Origin: Streptomyces niveus
Lineage (GTDB): Bacteria; Actinomycetota; Actinomycetes; Streptomycetales; Streptomycetaceae
Assembly (NCBI RefSeq): GCF_002009175.1
Contig: NZ_CP018047.1
Span: 2,666,001-2,730,000, forward strand
Length of the DNA: 64,000 nt
Reading direction: 5' to 3'
Shown: positions 27,570 to 37,664 of the stretch, one piece after another
Numbering within the stretch: position 1 is the stretch's first letter
Layout of the letters: every line of letters begins with the position of its first letter
The notes under the pieces: generated by a model
Seen by the model: the letters and a program-made list of their open reading frames with translations, nothing else
Told to the model about the DNA's origin: nothing
Databases searched by the model: none
Made by a program: the position numbers and the translations under genes

Positions 27570-27665
27570 CCGGTTTTAGTTGAAAGTTAATACATCCCGG
27601 CGTACGTTGACGGAGTCGTCTGATCGATCATTTGGTCGGTCTGCCCGTCCGGAAGGTACGCCCAG
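27570..27665 (+). promoter_or_regulatory. AT-rich promoter region of the nitroreductase gene
   Basis: A locally AT-rich stretch (TTTTAGTTGAAAGTTAATAC, about 27574-27593) contains the imperfect direct repeat AGTTGAA-AGTTAA, and a TTGACG hexamer follows at 27608-27613. Such a low-GC patch stands out from its surroundings and is the likely promoter/operator of the gene at 27666. No regulator is identifiable. Confidence 0.35.
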
Positions 27666-28256
27666 ATGTCCCTCGTTCTTGACCCGGCCACCCAGGACCT
27701 CCTCTTCCGTGAGGCCCGTACCGCCAACACATTCACTGACGAGCCGGTGACCGAAGAGCAGATCCAGGCGATCTACGATCTCGTGAAATTCGGTCCCACC
27801 GCCTACAACCAGACGCCGCTGCGCATCGTCCTGGTCCGCTCCCCCGAGGCCCGCGAGCGGCTCGTCCAGCACATGAGCAACGGCAACAAGCCCAAGACGT
27901 CCACCGCCCCGCTGGTCGCGATCTTCGCCGCCGACAACGAGTTCCACGAGGAGCTCCCCGAGCTCTTCCCGGCCTTCCCCGCGGCCAAGGACGCGATCTT
28001 CTCCCAGCGTCCGGTGCGCGAGCAGAACGCCGGTATGAACGCGGCGCTCCAGGCCGCCTACTTCATCGTCGGCATCCGCGCCGCCGGTCTGGCCGCGGGC
28101 CCGATGACGGGCTTCGACCACGCGGGCGTCCAGAAGGAGTTCCTGGACGGCGACCACACGCCCCTGATGGTCGTGAACATCGGCAAGCCCGGCGACAACG
28201 CCTGGTCCGCGCGTTCCCCGCGCCGGTCCTACGACGAGGTCGTCACGACCGTCTGA
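27666..28256 (+). CDS. Malonic semialdehyde reductase / nitroreductase family (RutE type)
   Basis: 196-residue flavin (FMN) oxidoreductase of the HadB/RutE group. ANTFTDEPVTEEQIQAIYDL and FGPTAYNQTPLRIVLVRS form the N-terminal FMN-binding part; MNAALQAAYFIVGIRAAGLA and GPMTGFD the second; VNIGKPGDNAWSARSPRRSY the end. It reduces small aldehydes or nitro compounds with NADPH. No rut operon genes are adjacent. A bidirectional terminator separates it from the convergent DUF4245 gene. Confidence 0.93.
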   Translation: MSLVLDPATQDLLFREARTANTFTDEPVTEEQIQAIYDLVKFGPTAYNQTPLRIVLVRSPEARERLVQHMSNGNKPKTSTAPLVAIFAADNEFHEELPELFPAFPAAKDAIFSQRPVREQNAGMNAALQAAYFIVGIRAAGLAAGPMTGFDHAGVQKEFLDGDHTPLMVVNIGKPGDNAWSARSPRRSYDEVVTTV

Positions 28257-28287
28257 GGGACCTGGCCCCTCCCACGCACCACGACGA

Positions 28288-28318
28288 AGGCCGCCGCCCC
28301 TCTCCGGGACGGCGGCCT
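28288..28318. terminator. Bidirectional terminator between convergent genes
   Basis: AGGCCGCCG (28288-28296) and CGGCGGCCT (28310-28318) are exact complements, with CCC/GGG extending the stem inward. It sits in the 82-base gap between the nitroreductase and DUF4245 stops. Confidence 0.8.
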
Positions 28319-28338
28319 CGTCATCGCTCTCGTACCGC

Positions 28339-28935
28339 TCAGGCCTCGCCGGAGCCGGACCCGGCGTCGGACCCGGACTCGGCGTCCGAGCCGGACTCGG
28401 AGCCGGAGGCCGGCGCCTTCTCGGACTCCAGCGCCTCCGCCATCTCCACGAGCCGCTCGTACGGCGCCGTACCCGTCACGACCGTCGTCGCCCCGTCGGC
28501 TGCCCGCACCAGGGCGTCGTACTTCGGCCCCTCCCACCGCTGCCAGGTCTCGCCGCCCACCCGCGCGGTCTTCCCGGTGTTCTCGGCCTCGTGCGTGACG
28601 TCGGCGATGTACTTCCGCGCCGGCGCCGTCGACTGCTCCACGGCCACGTACTCACGGTCGGGGTCGAGGAAGCCGAGATGCCAGGAGTTACCGCTCTGCC
28701 GCGCGTACGACACGGATGTCGGCTTCCATGTCTTGGGGAGACCCTTCGGGGCCAGCACCGGATACGGGGCGGCTCGCTGCGCCGTCACCAGCTCGACCCG
28801 GTAGTCGACCGCCTTAAGGGGATCCGCGTTCTCGTCGTGCGGATTGGCCACGTAGAACACCCCCGCGACGGCGACAACGACCGCCATCGACAGGAACATG
28901 CTCCGCACCGTCTGATTGCCTCGCTTCGCTGCCAC
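28339..28935 (-). CDS. DUF4245-type membrane-anchored protein
   Basis: 198 residues with an N-terminal helix anchor ([20 protein letters not shown], about 12-31) and an outer domain: [60 protein letters not shown]. This matches DUF4245, an actinobacterial family of unknown role regularly found next to glpX. The C-terminal 25 residues are low-complexity Ser, Gly, Asp, Glu and Ala repeats ([16 protein letters not shown]), likely unstructured. Divergent from glpX. Confidence 0.88.
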   Translation of the reverse strand: MAAKRGNQTVRSMFLSMAVVVAVAGVFYVANPHDENADPLKAVDYRVELVTAQRAAPYPVLAPKGLPKTWKPTSVSYARQSGNSWHLGFLDPDREYVAVEQSTAPARKYIADVTHEAENTGKTARVGGETWQRWEGPKYDALVRAADGATTVVTGTAPYERLVEMAEALESEKAPASGSESGSDAESGSDAGSGSGEA

Positions 28936-29057
28936 CTTCCTATGGTCCCATCAAGGGTTCATGCTCATACGTGGGCCCCTCTGCTCATTTTATCGACGTA
29001 CCGATAGAGTCACAGCACCCTCATTCCGGCCGTCGCCGTACAGAAAGGTGCGTTCCG

Positions 29058-30089
29058 ATGACCGAGCATCAGCTCCCGTCCCCGCTGGAGGTCTCTCCCG
29101 AGGCCCCCGACCGCAACCTCGCACTCGAACTCGTACGGGTCACCGAGGCCGCCGCCATGGCGGCCGGACGCTGGGTCGGACGCGGCGACAAGATCGGCGC
29201 GGACGGCGCGGCCGTGAACGCCATGCGCACCCTCGTCTCCACCGTCTCGATGAACGGCGTCGTCGTCATCGGCGAGGGCGAGAAGGACGAAGCCCCGATG
29301 CTGTTCAACGGAGAGCGGGTCGGCGACGGCACCGGCGCCGAGGTCGACATCGCCGTGGACCCGATCGACGGCACGACCCTCAACGCCAAGGGCATGCCCA
29401 ACGCCATCGCCGTGCTCGCGGCGGCCGACCGCGGCGCCATGTTCGACCCGTCGGCGGTCTTCTACATGGACAAGCTGGTGACCGGGCCCGAGGCCGCCGA
29501 CTTCGTCGACATCAACGCCCCCGTCTCGGTCAACATCCGCCGCGTCGCCAAGGCGAAGCGCTCGTCCCCGCAGGACGTCACGGTCGTCATCCTCGACCGC
29601 CCCCGCCACGACGACATCGTCAAGGAGATCCGCGAGACGGGCGCGCGGATCAAGTTCATCTCGGACGGGGACGTGGCCGGCTCGATCATGGCCGTACGCG
29701 AGGGCACGGGCGTCGACCTGCTGATGGGCATCGGCGGCACCCCCGAGGGCATCATCTCGGCGTGCGCGATCAAGTGCCTCGGCGGGACCATCCAGGGCAA
29801 GCTCTGGCCGAAGGACGCCGCCGAGCGGCAGCGGGCGCTCGACGCCGGGCACGATCTGGACCGGGTGCTGTCGACGGACGACCTGGTCAGCGGCGACAAC
29901 GTGTTCTTCGTCGCGACGGGCATCACGGACGGCGAGCTGCTGCGCGGGGTGCGGTACCGCTCGGAGACCGCGACCACCCAGTCGATGGTGACGCGTTCGA
30001 AGTCGGGCACGATCCGGCAGATCGACTCGACGCACCGGCTGTCGAAACTGCGCGCCTACAGCACGATCGACTTCGACCGCGCGAAGTAG
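29058..30089 (+). CDS. glpX: Fructose-1,6-bisphosphatase, class II
   Basis: 343-residue metal-dependent sugar bisphosphatase of gluconeogenesis. Signature regions: [19 protein letters not shown] (metal ligands), [19 protein letters not shown] (phosphatase DPIDGT motif), [24 protein letters not shown] and [20 protein letters not shown] (substrate-binding glycines). The ATG at 29058 follows AAAGGTG; an upstream ATG in frame adds a non-conserved leader. Streptomyces has no class I enzyme in most species, so this is probably the main FBPase. It is convergent with the Wbl gene. Confidence 0.97.
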   Translation: MTEHQLPSPLEVSPEAPDRNLALELVRVTEAAAMAAGRWVGRGDKIGADGAAVNAMRTLVSTVSMNGVVVIGEGEKDEAPMLFNGERVGDGTGAEVDIAVDPIDGTTLNAKGMPNAIAVLAAADRGAMFDPSAVFYMDKLVTGPEAADFVDINAPVSVNIRRVAKAKRSSPQDVTVVILDRPRHDDIVKEIRETGARIKFISDGDVAGSIMAVREGTGVDLLMGIGGTPEGIISACAIKCLGGTIQGKLWPKDAAERQRALDAGHDLDRVLSTDDLVSGDNVFFVATGITDGELLRGVRYRSETATTQSMVTRSKSGTIRQIDSTHRLSKLRAYSTIDFDRAK

Positions 30090-30153
30090 CGGAAGGCGTA
30101 CGCCTTCGCGCTCGGCGGCGGCGGACGGTACGCCGTGTTCGGTACGCGTGGAT

Positions 30154-30189
30154 CCGGGGCGCTCCCCATGTGCGGCAGGGGCGCCCCGG
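30154..30189. terminator. Hairpin between glpX and the Wbl gene
   Basis: CCGGGGCGC (30154-30162) pairs with GCGCCCCGG (30181-30189). Just upstream is a 16-bp perfect palindrome GAAGGCGTACGCCTTC near 30092. Together they fill the 128-base gap between two convergent genes and probably stop both transcripts. Confidence 0.7.
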
Positions 30190-30217
30190 TCACATCCGAA
30201 CGGAGACGGAAGTGCGG

Positions 30218-30592
30218 TCAGCCCGCCGCGGCGATCCGGCCCGCGGCCGACGCCGCGTTCCGCAGCTCCACCTCACGGCGCCTGCGGCGCGCGAGGGCCA
30301 CACGGCGCTCGGCGGCGGTCAGGCCGCCCCACACCCCGTACGGCTCGGGCTGGAGCAGGGCGTGTTCCCGGCAGTCGACCATCACGGGACAGCGTGCGCA
30401 GACCCGCTTCGCGGCCTCCTCACGCGCCAGCCTCGCGGCCGTCGGCTCCTTGGACGGGGCGAAGAACAATCCGGCTTCGTCCCGGCGGCACACCGCCTCC
30501 GAATGCCAGGGTCCGGCCTGATCCTCCCGAGCGGGACTCCGCTGGGGCGGTACGGCGGCGACCTGCAGGGGCTGATGCGGCAATGACAGCAC
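30218..30592 (-). CDS. wblI: WhiB-like (Wbl) iron-sulfur transcription factor
   Basis: 124-residue Wbl protein. Four cluster-ligating cysteines are present: AVCRRDEAG, then VCARCPVMVDC. The turn GVWGG (in QPEPYGVWGGLTAAER) and the basic C-terminal tail (ARRRRREVELRN) that contacts DNA are intact. The GTG at 30592 follows AGGAG by seven bases; the frame stays open far upstream but the Wbl homology ends here. Its place beside glpX and DUF1707 matches the gene called wblI in Streptomyces, an assignment made from memory of synteny. Wbl proteins usually act with the principal sigma factor. No gene is seen in the 305 bases upstream (30593-30897); they contain an 8-bp direct repeat GCACTGAG at 30665 and 30675. 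Confidence 0.9.
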   Translation of the reverse strand: MLSLPHQPLQVAAVPPQRSPAREDQAGPWHSEAVCRRDEAGLFFAPSKEPTAARLAREEAAKRVCARCPVMVDCREHALLQPEPYGVWGGLTAAERRVALARRRRREVELRNAASAAGRIAAAG

Positions 30593-30897
30593 GGTCCACT
30601 CCTGACGACGGCTTCGCGAGCGAGAGGCGATGCAGCAGTCCCTACCCGCTGTGCGCACGCCTAAGCACTGAGTGGCACTGAGATGCGAGGTGCGGAATGT
30701 CGTACGGAGTGGTGCACGGGGTGGTGAACACGTCGGCCGGGGTGGGGTGATGGGCCTGGCGGCGCCCACCGCGACCGGAAGCGGAATCCGAAGCGGAACG
30801 GATCGACAACCGGAAGAGTGGTGGTCGTTTGCCGGTGGTCGATCGCGGTTGCCGGTTGCGGTTGGCCCTTGGCCCGCAGGGGCGCCGGCCCGCCGGG

Positions 30898-31563
30898 TCA
30901 GTGGCCCAAGTGCTTGCGCAGCCGCCTGTTGAGGTCCGCGATGAACTTGCCGCGCTTCGGCTTGGCCTCGATGCTGCCGAAAACCGAGTAGCCGTTGACG
31001 ACCACGACCGGGGCGTCCGCGTCGGTGCCCTCCAACGTGCTGACCTCGAAGTTGCCGAAGATACCGGTGCCGCCGCCGCGCAGGGAAATGTTCTCCGGGA
31101 CCCGGACCTCGATCGAGCCGAAGATGGCGGTCGCGTTGATCACGGTCGTCCGCTGCGCGAAGATCGCCTCGGTCAGGTCGATCTCGATGCTCCCGAAGAG
31201 CGCGAAGGCGTTCGTACGGCGGCCCACCCGCCAACGGCCCTTGCGGGTCGAGCTGCTGAAGATCGCGACCATGGACTCGGCGGGCTCGGTCTCGTTGTCG
31301 GGACCGTAGGTGTGCGCCGCGGCGGGGCGGGCGGTGGTGGACGTCGCGGGCAAGTCCTTGACCAGCGGCTCCAGTTCACCCATGGTCTTGGCACGGTAGA
31401 CGGCGTCGATCCGCTCGGAGTGCTCCTCGGCATCCAGGCGACCGAGCGCGAGGGCTTCCCTGAGGATGTCGGCGATCCGGTCCCGATCGGCGTCGGAGGC
31501 CCGGATACCGGCGTGGGGCTCCGCCGGCGCGACCGGCTTCTGGGGGTGCTTTTCGAGGTCCAC
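30898..31563 (-). CDS. DUF1707 protein with LiaF-like C-terminal beta domain
   Basis: 221 residues. The N-terminal DUF1707 unit IRASDADRDRIADILREALA, GRLDAEEHSERIDAVYRA and TMGELEPLVKDLP is complete. The C-terminal part has repeated beta turns (AFALFGSIEIDL, TAIFGSIEVRVP, TGIFGNFEVSTL, YSVFGSIEAKP) like the cell-wall-active antibiotic response (LiaF) domain. No membrane helix is present, so it is cytoplasmic or peripheral. It is between the Wbl gene and the class I fumarase. Role unknown; a link to envelope stress is only by domain analogy. Confidence 0.9.
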   Translation of the reverse strand: MDLEKHPQKPVAPAEPHAGIRASDADRDRIADILREALALGRLDAEEHSERIDAVYRAKTMGELEPLVKDLPATSTTARPAAAHTYGPDNETEPAESMVAIFSSSTRKGRWRVGRRTNAFALFGSIEIDLTEAIFAQRTTVINATAIFGSIEVRVPENISLRGGGTGIFGNFEVSTLEGTDADAPVVVVNGYSVFGSIEAKPKRGKFIADLNRRLRKHLGH

Positions 31564-31749
31564 GGCAACAGAGTAGCGAAACGCGATAGATCGCGACTAG
31601 GGGCGCCACCGGCCGGTGTTGGCCGAGGGCCCGCCGCCCGGCGCGCGCCTCCTACTGAGTCTCACCTCACCCCGCCCGCGCGCGCGTCACGTCTTACGCT
31701 GAGAGGCGCGCTGCCCGACGAAGGTCAGCCGCCGTCTGTCGAGTGAGGA

Positions 31750-33441
31750 ATGGCCGAAATGCCAGAGTTTGCGTACTCCGATCTGCTCCCTCTGGGAGAG
31801 GACACCACGCCGTACCGCCTGGTGACCGCCGACGGTGTCTCCACCGTCGAGGCCGACGGCCGTACGTTCCTCAAGGTCACCCCCGAGGCGCTGCGCACCC
31901 TCGCCGCCGAGGCGATGCACGACATCTCGCACTATCTGCGCCCGGCCCACCTCACCCAGCTGCGCAGGATCGTCGACGACCCGGACGCGTCGTCGAACGA
32001 CAAGTTCGTGGCGCTCGACCTCCTCAAGAACGCCAACATCGCCGCCGCCGGTGTGCTCCCCATGTGCCAGGACACCGGCACGGCCATCGTGATGGGCAAG
32101 CGCGGACAGAACGTCCTTACGGAGGGCGGCGACGAGGCGGCACTGTCGCACGGCATCTACGACGCGTACACCAAGCTCAATCTTCGCTACTCGCAGATGG
32201 CCCCGCTGACCATGTGGGAGGAGAAGAACACCGGCTCGAACCTGCCCGCGCAGATCGAGCTGTACGCGACCGACGGCGGCGCCTACAAGTTCCTCTTCAT
32301 GGCCAAGGGCGGCGGCTCGGCCAACAAGTCGTTCCTCTACCAGGAGACGAAGGCCGTCCTGAACGAGGCCTCCATGATGAAGTTCCTGGAGGAGAAGATC
32401 CGTTCACTGGGTACGGCCGCCTGTCCGCCGTACCACCTGGCGATCGTCGTCGGCGGCACCTCCGCCGAGTTCGCGCTCAAGACCGCGAAGTACGCCTCCG
32501 CGCACTACCTGGACGAGCTGCCCGCCGAGGGCTCCCCCGCCGGTCACGGCTTCCGGGACAAGGAGCTGGAGGAGAAGGTCTTCGAACTGACGCAGAAGAT
32601 CGGCATCGGCGCGCAGTTCGGCGGCAAGTACTTCTGCCACGACGTGCGGGTCGTACGCCTCCCCCGGCACGGCGCCTCGCTGCCGGTCGCGATCGCCGTG
32701 TCCTGCTCGGCGGACCGCCAGGCGGTCGCGAAGATCACCGCCGAGGGGGTCTTCCTCGAACAGCTGGAGACCGACCCGGCGCGCTTCCTGCCCGACACCA
32801 CCGACGAGCACCTGGATCAGAGCGGCGAGGGCGGCGAGAGCGACGTCGTACGGATCGACCTCGGCCGGCCGATGGACGACATCCTGGCCGAGCTGACCCG
32901 CCACCCCGTCAAGACCCGGCTGTCGCTGACCGGAACGCTCGTCGTGGCGCGCGACATCGCGCACGCCAAGATCAAGGAGCGGCTGGACGCGGGCGAGGAG
33001 ATGCCTCAGTACCTGAAGGACCACCCGGTCTACTACGCCGGGCCCGCCAAGACGCCCGAGGGATACGCCTCCGGATCGTTCGGCCCGACGACCGCGGGGC
33101 GCATGGACAGCTACGTGGAGCAGTTCCAGGCGGCGGGCGGCTCGAAGGTCATGCTCGCCAAGGGCAACCGCTCGAAACAGGTCACCGACGCGTGCGGCAC
33201 GCACGGCGGCTTCTACCTCGGTTCGATCGGCGGCCCGGCGGCGCGGCTGGCGCAGGACTGCATCCGAAAGGTCGAGGTCCTGGAGTACGAGGAGCTGGGC
33301 ATGGAGGCGGTCTGGAAGATCGAGGTCGAGGACTTCCCCGCGTTCATCGTCGTGGACGACAAGGGCAACGACTTCTTCACCGAGCCCGCCCCGGCGCCGA
33401 CCTTCACCAGCATCCCGGTGCGGGGCCCCGGCCTCGCGTAG
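31750..33441 (+). CDS. Fumarate hydratase, class I (iron-sulfur)
   Basis: 563-residue oxygen-sensitive [4Fe-4S] fumarase of the TCA cycle. Cluster cysteines are seen in [17 protein letters not shown], and further in [14 protein letters not shown] and [15 protein letters not shown]. Alpha domain and beta domain are fused, as in class I single-chain enzymes. The beta part begins near [35 protein letters not shown] and [20 protein letters not shown] are typical. A class II fumarase lies 1.7 kb away, so the organism has both types. A very strong hairpin follows its stop. Confidence 0.96.
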   Translation: MAEMPEFAYSDLLPLGEDTTPYRLVTADGVSTVEADGRTFLKVTPEALRTLAAEAMHDISHYLRPAHLTQLRRIVDDPDASSNDKFVALDLLKNANIAAAGVLPMCQDTGTAIVMGKRGQNVLTEGGDEAALSHGIYDAYTKLNLRYSQMAPLTMWEEKNTGSNLPAQIELYATDGGAYKFLFMAKGGGSANKSFLYQETKAVLNEASMMKFLEEKIRSLGTAACPPYHLAIVVGGTSAEFALKTAKYASAHYLDELPAEGSPAGHGFRDKELEEKVFELTQKIGIGAQFGGKYFCHDVRVVRLPRHGASLPVAIAVSCSADRQAVAKITAEGVFLEQLETDPARFLPDTTDEHLDQSGEGGESDVVRIDLGRPMDDILAELTRHPVKTRLSLTGTLVVARDIAHAKIKERLDAGEEMPQYLKDHPVYYAGPAKTPEGYASGSFGPTTAGRMDSYVEQFQAAGGSKVMLAKGNRSKQVTDACGTHGGFYLGSIGGPAARLAQDCIRKVEVLEYEELGMEAVWKIEVEDFPAFIVVDDKGNDFFTEPAPAPTFTSIPVRGPGLA

Positions 33442-33457
33442 GCGGACGGCGTCAGGC

Positions 33458-33499
33458 GTGACGAAGCCCTCCGCGGGGGTCCGCGGAGGGCTTCGTCAC
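33458..33499. terminator. Bidirectional terminator, 18-bp perfect stem
   Basis: GTGACGAAGCCCTCCGCG (33458-33475) and its exact complement (33482-33499) are separated by six bases, in the 77-base gap between the class I fumarase and the convergent SGNH hydrolase. Confidence 0.93.
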
Positions 33500-33518
33500 G
33501 TGCTCACGGTTCCATGGG

Positions 33519-35069
33519 TCAGACGAAGCGCTGGTTCGCCGACCCCACGCAGTTCTGGAGCCGCAGCGGGTCCTGCGCCGACGCCAGCGTCAGGCAGAGC
33601 GTGCCCGCCGACGCGGGGCGGATGGTGCCCGCCTCGCGTACGAACTTCTGGTTCTCGCCGCCGTGGCAGTCCCACAGGGTCACCGCGGTGCCCGCGCGGT
33701 ACGTCCCTGACGGGACGTCGACGCAGCGGTCGTGGCTCAGCTCGCTGTGCAGCGACCGCGCGCCGGCGCCCGTGCCGGTGTCGTACCACCAGCCCTGGTT
33801 GCGCCCGTCGTTGCAGCCGTAGCCGGTGATCTTGGATCCGTTACGGGTCTTCGACGCGTTCACGTCGACGCAGGTACCGGTCCCGGCGTTCTTCAATGGC
33901 TGAAAAGCGTCGTCCCAGGAACCCGGTTGCAGGACGGGCCGCCCCGTGCTCGCCGGATCCGCGCAACTCGCCTCGTTCAGGCCCGATGCGTACAGCTGGG
34001 TGAGGCACGAGGCGAAGGCGACATGTCCGGCGGCGTTCGGGTGGAAGGACTGGCGGGCCGAATTCGCGTCCGGCGGGAAGGGGTTGCCGATGTCGATGAA
34101 CAGACCCCGCGCCCAGTCGTCGTCCTGGCACACCTCGTGGCCGTGGAAGAGGCGTGAGTTGTCCAGGTACACCGCGCCCGAGTTCTTGGCGGCCTCGCGC
34201 ACACCGCTCTGGAACGCGGGGACGGCGCCGTCACGGGCCCAGGCGGCGTCCTCGTCGTAGCCGGTGCAGCCGCCGGGGATCTTGCCCGGGAAGTTCGGGT
34301 TGTCGCCGTAGTCGGGGCTGAGCGGGCCCGGGTAGCCCATCACGACGAGCTTGTAGTCGCCGTCGGCGTAACCCGCGCCGCGCATGACGCCGCGCAGGTC
34401 CGCCACGGTCGACTCGACCTTCGGTACGAGTCCGTCGACCCGAGCCTGCCAGCCGGCCTTGTACTTGTTGACACACGGCCCCTGGAAGGTGAACCAGCGC
34501 AGCACGCAGTCGGTGATCACCGGACCGAACTGGAGATCGTCGTTCGCGCCCGCCACCAGCAGCACCATCTTGATCCTGGTGTTGCGCGCCTTGATCGCGA
34601 GGCTGTCGCTCTGCACGAGTTCGTCGGCGAACTGCGCCGTGCCGCCGACGCGGATGTTGACGGTCGAGGCGCCGGAGCACGAGACGTTGTACGTGACGTC
34701 CGCCGCGATCCCGGTGCGGTGGATCGCCGAGTCGGGCGAGCGGTGGCACCAGTTGTCGGGCCCGTTCGTGCCCGGCTCGTAGTTGCCGACGCCCTCGCCG
34801 GAGATCTCGCTGTCACCGAGCGAGATGAGCCCGGTCCTGCGCTGGTCGAGCGGCCGTTCGGACGGAGAACCGTAGAGGCGGGTGGCCTCGGCGGCGCGTA
34901 TCTCCTCCAGGGCGGGCGGCAGCGGGGCGGACGCGCGGACGGAGGCGGGTGCGCCGGTGGGGGCGGACGCCTGGGCCGTGGGGGTAAGTGCGACGAGTCC
35001 GCCGACGACGGTCGCGAATGCGGCGAGCGTGGCGACGGTACTTCGGAACGTGGGTCTCGTACGTTGCAT
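33519..35069 (-). CDS. Secreted SGNH/GDSL hydrolase with C-terminal ricin-B lectin domain
   Basis: 516 residues: signal peptide (about 1-34, VATLAAFATVVGGLVALTPT, cleavage near AQASA), then an SGNH esterase domain with block I LISLGDSEISGEGVG (nucleophile Ser after GD), VLLVAGANDDLQFG (Asn block III) and FHPNAAGHVAFASC (His block V). Residues about 390-516 form a ricin-type beta-trefoil: CVDVNASKTRNGSKI with NQGWW, CVDVPSGTYRAGTAVTLWDC with NQKF, and CLTLASAQDPLRLQNC with NQRF. It is probably an extracellular esterase tethered to a polysaccharide. The ATG at 35069 is chosen as the start of the signal peptide. Confidence 0.93.
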   Translation of the reverse strand: MQRTRPTFRSTVATLAAFATVVGGLVALTPTAQASAPTGAPASVRASAPLPPALEEIRAAEATRLYGSPSERPLDQRRTGLISLGDSEISGEGVGNYEPGTNGPDNWCHRSPDSAIHRTGIAADVTYNVSCSGASTVNIRVGGTAQFADELVQSDSLAIKARNTRIKMVLLVAGANDDLQFGPVITDCVLRWFTFQGPCVNKYKAGWQARVDGLVPKVESTVADLRGVMRGAGYADGDYKLVVMGYPGPLSPDYGDNPNFPGKIPGGCTGYDEDAAWARDGAVPAFQSGVREAAKNSGAVYLDNSRLFHGHEVCQDDDWARGLFIDIGNPFPPDANSARQSFHPNAAGHVAFASCLTQLYASGLNEASCADPASTGRPVLQPGSWDDAFQPLKNAGTGTCVDVNASKTRNGSKITGYGCNDGRNQGWWYDTGTGAGARSLHSELSHDRCVDVPSGTYRAGTAVTLWDCHGGENQKFVREAGTIRPASAGTLCLTLASAQDPLRLQNCVGSANQRFV

Positions 35070-35175
35070 GGCCTCCCCGATCTCAGTGTTACCAGGCGTT
35101 TTTACTGGCGGGTAGGAGGCTTGGGAACACTCCGAACAAGACAATTGCTCAACTTCTGTAGGAGGTACGACCACG

Positions 35176-36561
35176 ATGACGAGCTACCGCACCGAGTACG
35201 ACTCCATGGGCGAGGTCCAGGTCCCCGCGGATGCCAAGTGGCGCGCCCAGACCCAGCGGGCCGTACAGAACTTCCCCGTCTCGGGCCGTCCCATCGAACG
35301 CGCCCACATCGAGGCCCTGGCCCGTATCAAGGCCGCCGCCGCCACCGTCAACGCCGAACTCGGCGTGCTGGACGGGGACATCGCCGAGGCGGTGCGCGGC
35401 GCGGCGGCCGAGGTCGCGGAGGGCCGCTGGGACGAGCACTTCCCGGTGGACGTCTTCCAGACCGGCTCGGGCACCTCCTCGAACATGAACGCCAACGAGG
35501 TCATCGCGACCCTCGCCACCGAGCGCCTGGGCCGCGACGTGCACCCCAACGACCACGTCAACGCCTCGCAGAGCTCGAACGACGTATTCCCCTCCAGCAT
35601 CCACATCGCCGCCACGGCCGCCGTCACCGCCGATCTGATCCCGGCGCTGGCCCATCTCGCGGCCGCGCTGGAGCGCAAGGCCGAGGAGTTCGCGGACGTC
35701 GTGAAGTCCGGCCGTACGCATCTGATGGACGCGACGCCCGTCACGCTGGGCCAGGAGTTCGGCGGTTACGCGGCGGCCGTCCGGTACGGGATCGAGCGGC
35801 TGGAGTCGGCTCTCCCCCGACTGGCCGAGCTGCCCCTGGGCGGTACGGCGGTGGGCACCGGCATCAACACCCCGCCCGGCTTCGCGGCCGCCGTCATCGC
35901 CGAGGTGGCCCGCGCGACCGGGCTGCCGCTGACGGAGGCCCGCAACCACTTCGAGGCGCAGGGCTCGCGCGACGGGCTCGTGGAGACCTCGGGGCAGCTG
36001 CGTACCGTCGCCGTCTCGCTCACGAAGATCTCCAACGATCTGCGCTGGATGGCGTCGGGGCCGCGCACCGGGCTGGCCGAGATCAATCTGCCCGACCTCC
36101 AGCCCGGCTCCTCGATCATGCCGGGCAAGGTCAACCCGGTGATCCCGGAGGCCGTCCTGATGGTCGCCGCCCAGGTCACGGGCAACGACGCGACCGTCGC
36201 CACCGCGGGCGCGGCGGGGAACTTCGAGCTGAACGTGATGCTGCCGGTGATCGCCAGGAACCTCCTGGAGTCCGTGCGGCTGCTCGCCAACGTCTCCCGG
36301 CTCCTCGCGGACCGCACCGTCGACGGCATCACGGCGAACGTGGAGCGGGCGCGGCTCTACGCGGAGTCGTCCCCGTCCGTCGTCACCCCGCTGAACAAGT
36401 ACATCGGTTACGAGGAGGCGGCCAAGGTCGCCAAGAGGTCGCTGGCGGAGCGGCGCACGATCCGCGAGGTGGTGCTGGAGTCCGGCTATGTCGAGCGCGG
36501 CGATCTCACCCTTGAGCAGCTGGACGAGGCGCTGGACGTCCTGCGGATGACGCACCCGTGA
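35176..36561 (+). CDS. fumC: Fumarate hydratase, class II
   Basis: 461-residue fumarase/aspartase-superfamily enzyme of the TCA cycle. Substrate motifs: [56 protein letters not shown] and the signature [16 protein letters not shown], which contains the catalytic Ser loop. Short by no residues for the class. It starts with ATG at 35176, after AGGAGG. Divergent from the SGNH hydrolase and followed by an independent DUF402 gene. Confidence 0.97.
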   Translation: MTSYRTEYDSMGEVQVPADAKWRAQTQRAVQNFPVSGRPIERAHIEALARIKAAAATVNAELGVLDGDIAEAVRGAAAEVAEGRWDEHFPVDVFQTGSGTSSNMNANEVIATLATERLGRDVHPNDHVNASQSSNDVFPSSIHIAATAAVTADLIPALAHLAAALERKAEEFADVVKSGRTHLMDATPVTLGQEFGGYAAAVRYGIERLESALPRLAELPLGGTAVGTGINTPPGFAAAVIAEVARATGLPLTEARNHFEAQGSRDGLVETSGQLRTVAVSLTKISNDLRWMASGPRTGLAEINLPDLQPGSSIMPGKVNPVIPEAVLMVAAQVTGNDATVATAGAAGNFELNVMLPVIARNLLESVRLLANVSRLLADRTVDGITANVERARLYAESSPSVVTPLNKYIGYEEAAKVAKRSLAERRTIREVVLESGYVERGDLTLEQLDEALDVLRMTHP

Positions 36562-36702
36562 GAGTGGTCCCTGTGCCCCCTCCCGCCCTCCCGGCGGGGC
36601 GCCCGTTACCGGGACGGGGGCGCCCGTGAGCGGGACCGACAAGATCGAGCCGTCCGGGCGCACCTCACAGCGCCCGCGCCACCGCCGCCCTAAGATCTGC
36701 GC

Positions 36703-37377
36703 ATGACAGGAGCGGACGGCATTCGACACTGGGACCGGGGCGAGCGGATTCTCTGGCGCTACCGGGACAACGGCTCCGGCCATGTCCACATCTGCCGCCC
36801 GGTGACCGTCGTCCAGGACACCGACGAGCTGCTGGCCGTGTGGATGGCGCCGGGCACCGAGTGCGTGAAGCCGGTGCTCGCCGACGGCACGCCCGTGCAC
36901 CACGAACCCCTCGCCACCCGGTACACCGCCCCGCGGAGCACGGCTCGTGCCCACTGGGAGGGCACGGGTGTGCTGAAGCTGGCCAGGCCCGACGAGCCGT
37001 GGTCGATCTGGCTGTTCTGGGAACAGGGCTGGGAGTTCCGCAGCTGGTACGTGAACCTGGAGGAGCCGCGCCTGCGTTGGGCGGACGGCATCGACTCCGA
37101 GGACCACTTCCTCGACATCTCGGTCTACCCGGACCGCAGCTGGCTGTGGCGGGACGAGGACGAGTTCGCCGAGGCCCAGCGGGTCGGGCTGCTCGACGCG
37201 GGCAAGGCGCTGCGTGTGCGGGAGGCCGGGAGTGCGGCGGTCGAAATGATCAAGGCGTGGGGGGCGCCGTTCTCCGAGGGCTGGGAGGACTGGCGGCCCG
37301 ATCCGCGGTGGCCGGTGCCCGAGCTGCCGGAGGGCTGGGACCGCGCACCCGAACCGGCGAAGGTCCGGACCAGATGA
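36703..37377 (+). CDS. DUF402 family protein
   Basis: 224-residue single-domain protein: RGERILWRYRDNGSGHVHIC, VVQDTDELLAVWMAPGTECV, LKLARPDEPWSIWLFWEQGW, FRSWYVNLEEPRLRWADGID, DHFLDISVYPDRSWLWRDED. DUF402 proteins act as nucleoside di/triphosphatases in some bacteria (for example Bacillus Ntdp), but the role here is unproven. Starts with ATG; the region 36562-36702 between it and fumC is GC-rich with short direct repeats (GGGGGCGCCCGT type) and no gene. Confidence 0.88.
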   Translation: MTGADGIRHWDRGERILWRYRDNGSGHVHICRPVTVVQDTDELLAVWMAPGTECVKPVLADGTPVHHEPLATRYTAPRSTARAHWEGTGVLKLARPDEPWSIWLFWEQGWEFRSWYVNLEEPRLRWADGIDSEDHFLDISVYPDRSWLWRDEDEFAEAQRVGLLDAGKALRVREAGSAAVEMIKAWGAPFSEGWEDWRPDPRWPVPELPEGWDRAPEPAKVRTR

Positions 37378-37411
37378 GAGAGAACGGCAGGTGGCCGCAC
37401 CTTCCTGGTGA

Positions 37412-37540
37412 TCACCCGGGCGGGTTCGCCGACGTCGTGAGACCCTTGATGCGCCCCAGGGGTTCAAACGTAGGATCGTCCTCCGCGAGGCTGCGCCGGA
37501 CCAACGCGCAGGCGGGGCAGCGGAGCTGACTTAAAGTCAT
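37412..37540 (-). CDS. Possible small zinc-finger-like protein with a TTA codon
   Basis: 42-residue frame with one CPAC pair (LRCPACALVRRSLAEDDPTF) followed by EPLGRIKGLTTSANPPG. About 80 % of third positions are G/C, somewhat below the neighbouring genes. Codon 3 is TTA, which in Streptomyces needs the bldA tRNA. The ribosome binding site is weak and no homology is recalled. It would be convergent with the DUF402 gene. Confidence 0.35.
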   Translation of the reverse strand: MTLSQLRCPACALVRRSLAEDDPTFEPLGRIKGLTTSANPPG

Positions 37541-37664
37541 GTCGCTGGACCATCGAGCCTCACGACGTACGACGCATGCCGGAACGACTCGCACGACCGA
37601 CGAGCCGCAGACAGCCGCAGGACAGCCGCACATCAGCCGCTGGACATCGACGAGGGGGAGAGCC

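Noticed and set aside
35149..37467. A 772-codon minus-strand frame opposite fumC and DUF402
   Set aside because: Both plus-strand genes are clear families with conserved motifs; the antisense frame has none.
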